Under the pieces are notes generated by a model. The model ran no database searches. It saw nothing but the letters and a program-made list of their open reading frames with translations, and was not told the origin of the DNA. Source: a virus. Taken from it: a stretch of 60,068 nt of DNA. Shown here piece after piece: positions 46,671 to 54,818 of this stretch. How positions within the stretch are numbered: position 1 is the first letter of the stretch; each line of letters begins with the position of its first letter. The position numbers were made by a program, and so were the translations under genes. The stretch spans positions 1 through 60,068 of the IMG/VR virus record IMGVR_UViG_3300009509_000023; one strand, given 5' to 3'.

Positions 46671-47369
46671 CTACTTCTGGCTACGGTATTTTCCTCGGGA
46701 CCAGTTCAACACGGTAACGTCGGAAACTCCAAACTCCTCGGCCAGGATTCGGCTACTCTCTCCGGATTTGTGCCTGTTGATGATCTCTCGGACAGTATTG
46801 TCGTCGATTCGGGCGAGCACGTCGTCTCGTGTCTGACTGTAGGTTTTAGACGGGGTGATTGGGCCTTCGGCGTGCTTCCAGGTTTTTCCAGTGCAAACAG
46901 ACGAGATACACGCCTGAGTAACTCCGTATTCTTCAGCGAGCGCTGTGAGCTTCTCTCCAGATGCTCTGCGTTGGCGAATATTGACAACGTCTTCAGCGCA
47001 GAGCTTCTCTCCAGAACGACGCCGTCCGAGAACTCTGAAGGCATGAAGGGTGTTTTCTCTCACGGTTACAGCTTCAAGATTTTCCAGACGATTATCGTCT
47101 CGCACACCGTTGAGGTGGTTTATTACATATCCTTTTGGAATCGGACCACGAAAGGCCTCCCACATAAGTCTATGTACTCGCCGCGCTATAGCATGGCCGC
47201 CTGGACGAGACAGGCCGACTTGCGCATAGCCGTCCCGGCAGTATCCGAGTTTGAGGAGTCTCCCTGCTTTGGTGCGAGTTACCGATGTGAGCCGGCGTAC
47301 TCGACCTCGACTCGATATTTCATAGGCCTCCGGAAGTTCTACCACTGGTTTCCATGTCTCTTTAGTCAT
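46671..47369 (-). CDS. HNH homing endonuclease (NUMOD4/HNH), the only minus-strand gene
   Basis: A 232-residue protein on the complement. Residues 5-28 are a NUMOD4 domain (WKPVVELPEAYEISSRGRVR). The HNH core is VHRLMWEAF with His66, then INHLNGVRDDNRLENLEAVT with Asn84-His85 and Asn93/Asn97. The C-terminal 110 residues hold two helix-turn-helix units (LTALAEEYGVTQACISSVC and SRILAEEFGVSDVTVLNWSR). The family is typical of phage free-standing homing endonucleases. It sits between the chaperone and tape measure genes, opposite in direction to both. The overlapping 253-residue plus-strand frame is its shadow. Confidence 0.88.
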   Translation of the reverse strand: MTKETWKPVVELPEAYEISSRGRVRRLTSVTRTKAGRLLKLGYCRDGYAQVGLSRPGGHAIARRVHRLMWEAFRGPIPKGYVINHLNGVRDDNRLENLEAVTVRENTLHAFRVLGRRRSGEKLCAEDVVNIRQRRASGEKLTALAEEYGVTQACISSVCTGKTWKHAEGPITPSKTYSQTRDDVLARIDDNTVREIINRHKSGESSRILAEEFGVSDVTVLNWSRGKYRSQK

Positions 47370-47404
47370 GAGCCCAGTGTATCACGAAACAGAAAGGGAT
47401 GCAC

Positions 47405-50400
47405 ATGGGTTTGAATTTTTTAGGACTTGGATTTTCGTTCGGCGCTAAAGATGTCGGACTGGAGTCAGCCCTCGCTGGTTTGAATAACCAATTCAAGCAA
47501 CTCGATGACTCCGTTACGAGCTTCAAAGATGCTTCTTCCGGAGCTTTCTCCCCAGCAGAAGAGGCCATCGAGGGCATAAAAGACCAAGTAGCGGATCTGC
47601 TCGATGTTGGGTTGGACAATCTGTCATTTGACGACGTGGCTGTCGATTCTTCTGACGTGGTTGCGGCGAAGGACGCAGTCGAAGGGCTCGGAAGTTCCAC
47701 CGAGACGGGCGCTACCGAGTTCGGTCGTATGGCGAACAGTGTTCTTGGTGGATCTGGGAAAATAACAGGAGCACTTGGATGGATTGGTTTGGCCATCGGT
47801 CCTGTCATTGGCGGGTTTGGGCAGGCTGCCGAATCGGCTGGAGGGATGATCGATACGCTTGCCGGTATTCCAGGAAGAATAGGTGGAACGATCCACCGTT
47901 TGGCGAACGACGGCATAAATCTTACGAACAGTCTCGAGGGTGAAGCCGTTGGTATGGCGCAGACTGCTCGGCAGGTCGGCGTCAACATGGGTTACGTTGG
48001 ACAGGATTTGAACCGCTTTATAGGCCAGGCGACTGGAATGGCTATGGGCCTCAACATCGGAGCCGATGATGCTGCGAAAGCCATTCGTGGCTGGGATGAG
48101 GCGGCGGAAACGCTCGGAGCCACTGGTATCACGAGCGCGCGAAATCTGGCTCAGCTCACAGCCGGTTTGGGCATTGAAGCTGACGTGCTTCGTAACACCA
48201 CTCTCGAGATGCGCAACTTGGGCGCGTCCGATGACCAGATTCGTCTCATAACTTCTTCATTGGCGGCGATGGGTCAGCAGACCGGAGATGTGGCAGGGGC
48301 TCTAAACCAGCTTCCAGACGTGATCCAGATGTTGGAGCGCCGTAGGGCTCTGGGGGACACTCCCGAGCAAATGGCCGCATTTGCGGCGGATACGGCTGCC
48401 GCGGCGCGGGGATTGTTCGCCTTCACCCAGGACTCCGAGCGCGCGCGAGCTATGGCTCAGCAGTTAGCGGGTACTGTGACAGAGAGTCGCGAGGCCTTCC
48501 AGAACATGTTTGCCGGGGCGGAAGACCAGTTGCCTCAGTTGGTGAGCGAGCTATCGGTTGTTTCTGGGGATGTAGATGCGGCTTTTGAGCATATGGCTGG
48601 AGGCCCCGGTCAACTTATCGAGGGAATGGGCCAACTTGTTCAGCTGACACGCGCACGAGGTGGCAATGTAGGTCAGGTGTTGGAGTTTATGCGCGGACGG
48701 CTCCAGCAGGTTTTTGGCAATGATATGACTGCCACGCTGGTCAATTTCTGGGATCGGATGGACGATAGCACGCTGGCATCTATGGCGAATATTAGAGGTG
48801 CTTCTGTCGACCTCGGAGAGCTGGGAGCGGCAGCTCATTCGACAGGGCGGACGCTGGATGAAGTTTTCGAGCGTATGAGAGCTGGGTTCCAGACGGCCTT
48901 CCGCCGAATCGCAAGGCCCGCGGTTCGAGACTTTGTGCGAGATACTGGGGGAGCGCTTCGGACCCTCCAGCGCCGTATGAATGAGGCGAGAGACGACACA
49001 GGAGCGCTCGGGACGGTCATGGAAACCCTTTCGCTGTCTTCGCAGATCGGCGGTCTGGCTCTAATGCCGCGAGAACTTCGTTCCACGACGATCGCGGCTG
49101 ATGAACTTCAGGGTATGGTGACGCCTCTTATCCAATCCTTCACAACGTGGGGAGGACTGGTCGAGACGGTCGGCTCATATGTTGCCCTCTTCGCTACCGA
49201 GGTCATTCTGGCCAAAGAAGCCGGGATGAGTTGGGGAGCTGCGATCGACAAAGTGGCTGACAAGTTCGCGGGCATATTTGTGAAAATGATCGGAAAAGCC
49301 GAGACATTTCTCACCGACTTTGCAAATAGGTTTGCGACGTTTGATTGGAACACTCTGTTTGGAGGGGCGGAAGAAGGAGCAGGCGAAGAGGGGCCGCTAG
49401 GTCGAATATTCAGAAAACTTGAAAGCGTGGACTGGGGCGGCATTTGGGCGAACATCCGAAAGGGTTTCGAGAACCTCTTCAAATTGATGGAGCCGTGGCT
49501 CACTCAGAAGATGGAGACGTTCAAAACGGTGGTGTGGGAACGTCTTGGGAGGTGGTGGAGCGAGATCGACTGGATGGGCATATTGGGAACCATGGGGGAC
49601 CTGGCAGGGGCCCTGTGGACTGCCGTGCAGCCGGCATTCAGCGAGCTGGGAGACATGATTGGTCAGTGGTTATCTGACCATTGGATCGACATCGTTCTAA
49701 TCTCAAGCGCGGCTCTGGTCGGGGCGTTTGTCGCTCTTGTGCTCGCGGCTATCGGTGCTGCGGTGGCGATTCTTTTGGCTCCTGTTGGCGCCGCTTTCCT
49801 GTTCTGGTCGGAAGCGTGGGAGCGCTGGGGAGACGATATCATCGCCTACTTCGAAGGGCTCGGCGAAGACATAGCCGAAATCTGGCAATTCATAGTGAAT
49901 GAGGTTGGCGATCTTCTTCGGGACTTTGGGGTGTGGATCGAGGAGACGTGGCAAGGTGTTGTCGACTTCTTCACAGGCGCGTGGGACGGCGTTGTCGGCT
50001 TTTTCGAGGGCATAGGCGAGGGTATTCAGGGCACGATTCAGGGGGTCGTAGATTGGCTCTCCGACACGTGGAACGGGTTTATACAGTGGTTCGTAGGCAG
50101 GTTTCCGGAGACATCCCAAGCGGTAGCAGAAGCCGCGGCGAATTGGAGGCGTCGGTTTGAGTCGATTCGAGACTTTGCCATTCGGGCGTGGGACGCAATC
50201 AAGGGGTACATCTCTTCAGCTGTCGACTGGATAACCACAAGGTTCCAATCCCTTGTAGAAGGTGTTTCCAACACATGGATGCAGGTCGGGGCGGCCATCT
50301 CGACGGCGTTGGAGTGGATCAGCGCGAACATCATTCAGCCTTATATCGACAACCTGTCGAGGATTTGGTCTGTGGTGTCAGAGACCGCGTCGACTGCGTG

Positions 50401-51298
50401 GGAATGGATAGAGGGGATCGGGGAGACCATTCAGGAAAACTTAGTCGATGTGGCGACTGTGCTTCAAGACGCGTGGTCGGGGATCGTGACCTTCTTCCAG
50501 GACATATTTGCGAGACTTGGAGAAGCGCTCGCCCCGGTTAGTAGGCTGTTCGGTTCGATTGGGGAGTCGGGCGTGCAGGCGCTCGACTCTATCATGGCGA
50601 CGGCTGTCCGCCTGTTCGGAGGATCGATCAACACCGTGGTTGGCGAGGACATGGCTTCGACCGAAGAAGTCATGACTCAGGCGGCGAACAACGTGTCCGA
50701 GACTATGCAGACCGTTCTATACGAAGCGACTGTGAGTGCCATCGTTGACGGATTTTCAGAGGGCTTCGCTCAAGTAGTCGAGAACATGGGAGAGTTTACC
50801 GACAGCATGGTCGAGGCATTTTCGACTCTGAACGATCGGATTCTGGAAATAACGTCTGACCTGTTCGGGGCAGTGATTTCTCAAGCCGAGATCACGATGA
50901 TCGCTTCCGAGACCGCTGTCGAGGGGATCATTGGACGACTGCGCACCATTACTCAGGCCCAGGCGGCGCTTGCTTCAGCGAGGACTGAGGCCATCGAATC
51001 GTTGTCTAGACCCGCCGACGAAGATGCGATGCGCCGTAGGTTGGCGCAGTTGGCGGGCAATGAAGTTCTTCAGGCTATTCACCATCCTGACTGGTATAGC
51101 GGATTTGGCAGCGTAGAAGGATACAGAACGCTGTTCATACAACACATGAATGCTCTGAAGAACGCTATTGAGGCGCTCGGGACTGCGCCTGCGACCGGAG
51201 CGATGGAGGAGCGCCGTCGAATTATCAGAGAGGCTGCCGAAGCAGTTCGTCGAGGTCCGGGGGGTCAGCCGCGAGTTCCGGGTGGAGCAGGGAGGTAA
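47405..51298 (+). CDS. Tail tape measure protein
   Basis: A 1297-residue protein that would set tail length and help DNA entry. ATG 47405 (MGLNFLGLGF) is preferred to ATG 47399 because AGAAAGGG ends six bases before it. The sequence is mostly helical and Ala-rich, with a hydrophobic patch near the N-terminus (WIGLAIGPVIGGFGQ), a strong membrane-like block near residues 763-800 (LVGAFVALVLAAIGAAVAIL), and Trp-rich repeats further on (WIEETWQGVVDFFTGAWDGV and similar, about 840-1030). The chaperone with frameshift is upstream and baseplate genes are downstream, as expected. The start appears to be a recoded copy of an older one at 46653. Confidence 0.88.
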   Translation: MGLNFLGLGFSFGAKDVGLESALAGLNNQFKQLDDSVTSFKDASSGAFSPAEEAIEGIKDQVADLLDVGLDNLSFDDVAVDSSDVVAAKDAVEGLGSSTETGATEFGRMANSVLGGSGKITGALGWIGLAIGPVIGGFGQAAESAGGMIDTLAGIPGRIGGTIHRLANDGINLTNSLEGEAVGMAQTARQVGVNMGYVGQDLNRFIGQATGMAMGLNIGADDAAKAIRGWDEAAETLGATGITSARNLAQLTAGLGIEADVLRNTTLEMRNLGASDDQIRLITSSLAAMGQQTGDVAGALNQLPDVIQMLERRRALGDTPEQMAAFAADTAAAARGLFAFTQDSERARAMAQQLAGTVTESREAFQNMFAGAEDQLPQLVSELSVVSGDVDAAFEHMAGGPGQLIEGMGQLVQLTRARGGNVGQVLEFMRGRLQQVFGNDMTATLVNFWDRMDDSTLASMANIRGASVDLGELGAAAHSTGRTLDEVFERMRAGFQTAFRRIARPAVRDFVRDTGGALRTLQRRMNEARDDTGALGTVMETLSLSSQIGGLALMPRELRSTTIAADELQGMVTPLIQSFTTWGGLVETVGSYVALFATEVILAKEAGMSWGAAIDKVADKFAGIFVKMIGKAETFLTDFANRFATFDWNTLFGGAEEGAGEEGPLGRIFRKLESVDWGGIWANIRKGFENLFKLMEPWLTQKMETFKTVVWERLGRWWSEIDWMGILGTMGDLAGALWTAVQPAFSELGDMIGQWLSDHWIDIVLISSAALVGAFVALVLAAIGAAVAILLAPVGAAFLFWSEAWERWGDDIIAYFEGLGEDIAEIWQFIVNEVGDLLRDFGVWIEETWQGVVDFFTGAWDGVVGFFEGIGEGIQGTIQGVVDWLSDTWNGFIQWFVGRFPETSQAVAEAAANWRRRFESIRDFAIRAWDAIKGYISSAVDWITTRFQSLVEGVSNTWMQVGAAISTALEWISANIIQPYIDNLSRIWSVVSETASTAWEWIEGIGETIQENLVDVATVLQDAWSGIVTFFQDIFARLGEALAPVSRLFGSIGESGVQALDSIMATAVRLFGGSINTVVGEDMASTEEVMTQAANNVSETMQTVLYEATVSAIVDGFSEGFAQVVENMGEFTDSMVEAFSTLNDRILEITSDLFGAVISQAEITMIASETAVEGIIGRLRTITQAQAALASARTEAIESLSRPADEDAMRRRLAQLAGNEVLQAIHHPDWYSGFGSVEGYRTLFIQHMNALKNAIEALGTAPATGAMEERRRIIREAAEAVRRGPGGQPRVPGGAGR

Positions 51299-51301
51299 AC
51301 T

Positions 51302-51628
51302 GTGGCCACTGTACGAGTTCAGAAGGGCAGCCGCTTACGGTTCGGCGAGCTGGTCGAGGCGGACGGGGTTACGTTTTGGGACGTTCTCGATCTACCAGAA
51401 ATACCGCCTCAGAGGGACGATCTCATTCATCGGGTCATAGGCGAGGATAGGATCGATCTACTGGCCAACGACTACTACAAAGACCCGACAAAGTGGTGGG
51501 TCATTGCCGTGGCCAACGGGATGGAAGAGCTACCGACGGATTTGAATGTTGGAGATGACATCATAATTCCTTCTCCTCGATACGTTGATCAAGTTCTGTT
51601 CGGGAAGGCGAACGTGCAGAGGCAATAG
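51302..51628 (+). CDS. LysM-like baseplate protein, gp53-like
   Basis: A 108-residue protein starting at GTG 51302. It has the LysM pattern near the end (KWWVIAVANGMEELPTDLNV, then GDDIIIP), and the first half resembles T4 gp53-type wedge proteins (GVTFWDVLDLPEIP, then DRIDLLANDYYKDPTKWWVI). It would join the tape measure end or hub to the wedge. The stop overlaps the next start by one base (TAGTG). Confidence 0.68.
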   Translation: MATVRVQKGSRLRFGELVEADGVTFWDVLDLPEIPPQRDDLIHRVIGEDRIDLLANDYYKDPTKWWVIAVANGMEELPTDLNVGDDIIIPSPRYVDQVLFGKANVQRQ

Positions 51629-53019
51629 TGGCAAACTTTGATTTCTCATCTCCCTTTGTTGCGGCGAGGATACGACTTCCGAACGGGGACGCGTTTCCTC
51701 TCTGGACGAATATTGGAGGAGCCGAGCGCAACCTCTACCCTGTTGCCGGTACGGAGGAGATACAGGCTCTCGCTTTTCTTCAGGAGGTACAGGTTGAGTT
51801 GAATCTATCTGAGCTGCCAAAAATAACAGCCCAGCTCAGCCCACCATTTGAAGACGGGATGAAGTTCATCAACTCGCCTTTAGCCGACGGACTGATGAGA
51901 AACACTCTCGAGGTACAGTTCGGGTATTCCGGAGGAACGGGAGACGGGGGAGCCGAGCTATCTCCTCCATATATAGGCACTCTAATGGCTCCAGAAGTTA
52001 CGGTCGATACGGAGATTCAGATATCCCTCAAGGCGCAAGGGTTAGCGAGAAGCGCTCAGACACAGGGCGGTCGAGTTGTAGGAAGAACGAACGAGAAGAT
52101 CGAGAACATAATTCGTAGAATAGCGGAAGGAGAGACCGGAGGGCGCCGAGTACTCGAGGTTGACTTTTCGGAAATTGAGCGCGGGTCTGAGACCTGGAAC
52201 GCCATCTATAATACGTCGGCTGAAAACTATTCCCAAGGTGGAAGGTCGGACTGGGTCGCTTTGTGGGAGCTGGCAGAACGTACTAACTGCGTGATGCTGG
52301 TAACTGGCACGTCGCCCGACGGTGTGGCGCAGCTGCAGTGGATACCGAAAAACGAGAGATGGAGAGGACCGCCTAAGAGACGATACCGACTGTTCCATTT
52401 TCCAGGCGGAGAATTCCGGAGTCACTACGAAGCATGGTCGGAAGCCGAGATGCCGATCATATCGTTTTCCTGCAACACGGAGGCGATATGGAACGCGGTA
52501 ACGTACCAAGATATCCTGAACAGCGGAGCGCAGCTGAACGGGGTGGATGCCGATAATGTGAGTGCGAGCCGCACTCCAGTGACGCTGGAAGGATTGGCAG
52601 AGCCGGTTGACAGCACAGAGGGGGCGCAAACTGCAGAGCCTAGTGACAGGCTTCCTGACTCCCCGATGATTCTTCCCGGAGATCCAGACAACCCAGAGGC
52701 TGTGAGACGAGCTGAAGCTGAAGTCGGAGCTGGGGCTGGAATGGTAGTGGCGATTCAACTCGAGGTGCTCGGCGACCCCACAATTCTTCCTGGCGAAGTG
52801 ATCGCTGTCGGGGGTTTAGGGTTACGGTTCGATCGTCGTGTGTACCACGTGGATACGATATCACATTCGATAGGCATGGGAGGATTCTCAACGACCATTG
52901 TGGCGCACTCGAACATCGACCCGAGAATCCGTGAAGACACGAGACAGCCGACGGGGCAACGGAATAGAGGCGAGGTCGAGACTGTAGCAGGGTACGTAGC
53001 CAGGTCTGAGGGATTGTGA
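51628..53019 (+). CDS. Baseplate hub protein, gp27/gpD-like
   Basis: A 463-residue protein with GTG start. The order (FDFSSPFVAARIRLPNGDAF, VQVELNLSELPKITAQLSPP, ISLKAQGLARSAQTQG, NEKIENIIRRIAEG) is that of late control gpD/gp27 hub proteins: a beta-barrel, then a domain with a short helix, then a second barrel. The C-terminal part ends near GEVIAVGGLGLRFDRRVYHV and SIGMGGFSTTIVAHSN. The spike protein follows directly, as in other contractile systems. Confidence 0.78.
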   Translation: MANFDFSSPFVAARIRLPNGDAFPLWTNIGGAERNLYPVAGTEEIQALAFLQEVQVELNLSELPKITAQLSPPFEDGMKFINSPLADGLMRNTLEVQFGYSGGTGDGGAELSPPYIGTLMAPEVTVDTEIQISLKAQGLARSAQTQGGRVVGRTNEKIENIIRRIAEGETGGRRVLEVDFSEIERGSETWNAIYNTSAENYSQGGRSDWVALWELAERTNCVMLVTGTSPDGVAQLQWIPKNERWRGPPKRRYRLFHFPGGEFRSHYEAWSEAEMPIISFSCNTEAIWNAVTYQDILNSGAQLNGVDADNVSASRTPVTLEGLAEPVDSTEGAQTAEPSDRLPDSPMILPGDPDNPEAVRRAEAEVGAGAGMVVAIQLEVLGDPTILPGEVIAVGGLGLRFDRRVYHVDTISHSIGMGGFSTTIVAHSNIDPRIREDTRQPTGQRNRGEVETVAGYVARSEGL

Positions 53020-53873
53020 TGCCGATCACTGCTGAAGAGATACTGGACAACATCACGCGGTATGGTTTGGAGTTTTATAGGGTGTATCCCGGGCTCTATC
53101 GCGGCATTGTGACTGCGAACGATGATCCTAGAAAGCAGGGCAGGATAAAAGCGCACGTCCCGACGATGCAGGAAGAGGCGCTGAACGTGTGGATCAAAGC
53201 GGCGTTCGACGGCGCGGGAAATAATCGAGGCCTATTCTGGCCTCCAGAGGTCGGCGATCCCGTGTACGTGTCGTTTGCTCAAGGGCAGCCTTCTCGACCT
53301 GAATGCTACATCGGAGGGTGGTTTGGTTACCGAGACAACTCGACCGATGTTCCGGACGATCTTGGCTACTCAGGGGACTATCCGGATATTCGAGGGCTCG
53401 TCACGCGGATGGGCCATAAGCTCATATTTAGCGATGCGGATGGAGATGAGCGAGTCGAGTTGATTTGGAATAAAGCCAACTCGACAGACGACGCGAAAAC
53501 GGACAGGACCGTAACAGCGGGACAGGGGTCGGCGTCCGGAGGCGGTGGCACGGCTTCAATAAAATTCACTCCAGACGGGGCGATAGAGATCGCGGACAGC
53601 GCAACGCCGGCTCAAACAATAAAACTCGATGGAAGTGGAACGATCGAGATAGCGGATAAGAATGGGAACAAGGTGACGTTGAGCGCGTCGGGCGCGAAGA
53701 TAGAAGCTACGGCCATCGACTTGGGAGGAAACGCGACAGAGCCGGCGGTGCTTGGGAATACGTGGCTGCAGTGGGCGGCTACACACACCCACGGGGATTC
53801 GATGGGTGGAACTCTTCCACCTACGACTCTACCGACTATCGCGATGTTATCGCAGACGGTGAAGCTGAAGTGA
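53019..53873 (+). CDS. Baseplate spike protein, gp5/VgrG-like
   Basis: A 284-residue protein; ATG 53019 overlaps the hub stop. Residues 18-120 form the gp5-type OB fold (YPGLYRGIVTANDDPRKQGR, then WPPEVGDPVYVSFAQG). Residues 150-255 hold a beta-helix with repeated short strands (IKFTPDGAIEIADSA, IKLDGSGTIEIADKNGNKVT). The end WAATHTHGDSMG resembles the tip-binding region of spike proteins. There is no lysozyme domain. It would form the membrane-piercing trimer below the hub. Confidence 0.8.
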   Translation: MPITAEEILDNITRYGLEFYRVYPGLYRGIVTANDDPRKQGRIKAHVPTMQEEALNVWIKAAFDGAGNNRGLFWPPEVGDPVYVSFAQGQPSRPECYIGGWFGYRDNSTDVPDDLGYSGDYPDIRGLVTRMGHKLIFSDADGDERVELIWNKANSTDDAKTDRTVTAGQGSASGGGGTASIKFTPDGAIEIADSATPAQTIKLDGSGTIEIADKNGNKVTLSASGAKIEATAIDLGGNATEPAVLGNTWLQWAATHTHGDSMGGTLPPTTLPTIAMLSQTVKLK

Positions 53874-54436
53874 CTTTGAGGGAGACGAAATTGCGACAAG
53901 CGCTCTCGAAGTGGTTCTCTGATCCAAGGGGTGTGCCGTCGGCGAGGCAGGCTGAAGCGAGGTTCGCGTCGGTCTATCACGACTACGCTAAAGAGGTGGA
54001 AGACCTTTCAGGGGATCGAGCCGCGAATTTGGACAAGTCGAAGTTTGAATCGGCTCTGAACTTCAGAAAATCGAGAACAGCAAAACAGTTCTGCAAACAG
54101 CTCGATGAGGCTTTTGTCCGATATTGGTCGGGGACGGTATTTGCTGTGGGATCTCTTCCATCGCCAACGACCTCGTGCCCGAATGTCGGCGGCACAGGCG
54201 TATTTGCAGTCGAAACGTTGTCGACGGTGGTGGGAGTGGCTTCGGGGGTGCTTTATAGGAAGCTTCTACCTATAATCACTCCAACTGGAGGATCGGCAAA
54301 ATCACAGGCGGTGAAAATGGCGAGAGCATTTGATGAGGCGACGAAGAGTGCTGTGACCGTGCTCATAGTTGGCCAGGACACAACGCCCCCGCCGACCGGA
54401 CCGCTCCCGATCTATAACGTGTGCACGGTGTTTTAG
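53870..54436 (+). CDS. Hypothetical baseplate-region protein
   Basis: A 188-residue protein. GTG 53870 overlaps the spike stop (GTGA); the longer frame back to 53762 runs within the spike gene. The N-terminal half is helical (LRQALSKWFSDPRGVPSARQ). The C-terminal half is Ala/Val/Thr-rich and ends with a Pro run and a Cys near the end. The function is unknown; it is probably a wedge or spike partner. Confidence 0.55.
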   Translation: MTLRETKLRQALSKWFSDPRGVPSARQAEARFASVYHDYAKEVEDLSGDRAANLDKSKFESALNFRKSRTAKQFCKQLDEAFVRYWSGTVFAVGSLPSPTTSCPNVGGTGVFAVETLSTVVGVASGVLYRKLLPIITPTGGSAKSQAVKMARAFDEATKSAVTVLIVGQDTTPPPTGPLPIYNVCTVF

Positions 54437-54811
54437 ATGACCACGCCCATCATATACCAAGGAATCAAGTTCCCATTTCAGAGAGGGTCTACGTCTTTTC
54501 CAGCGTCGGCTACGGACGATGAGCTGATTCAGGATTCGCTCATCCAGCTGATACTCACCCGAAACGGCGAGCGGATCATGCGCCCGGACTGCGGCACGAA
54601 CGCGCTCTCATTCGTGTTCGAGAACAACGAGGCCATTCTCGGCAATCTTCTAAGGTCGGAAATTCAGGGAGTGGTGGCGAGGTACGAGCCGAGGATACAG
54701 ATCACCGATATCGTGGTGGAGCAGCGCGATAGCGAGGTTATTCTCACAATCGTCTACATCATTCTGGCCACACGACGAGTGGCGTCGGCGCTCGTAGCAG
54801 TGCCGAAGTGA
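54437..54811 (+). CDS. Baseplate wedge protein gp25-like
   Basis: A 124-residue protein that matches the gp25/GPW family: GIKFPFQRGSTSFPASATD, then LIQLILTRNGERIMRPDCGT and the closing VVARYEPRIQITDIVVEQ. It would join wedge to sheath and trigger sheath polymerisation. It begins immediately after the previous stop and is followed by the gp6-like gene. Confidence 0.85.
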   Translation: MTTPIIYQGIKFPFQRGSTSFPASATDDELIQDSLIQLILTRNGERIMRPDCGTNALSFVFENNEAILGNLLRSEIQGVVARYEPRIQITDIVVEQRDSEVILTIVYIILATRRVASALVAVPK

Positions 54812-54818
54812 GGAAGTC

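Noticed and set aside
46653-47414. A 253-residue plus-strand frame across the HNH gene
   Set aside because: Beyond the first four codons it has no domain and mirrors a well-recognised minus-strand HNH gene; only the start is kept as a remnant.
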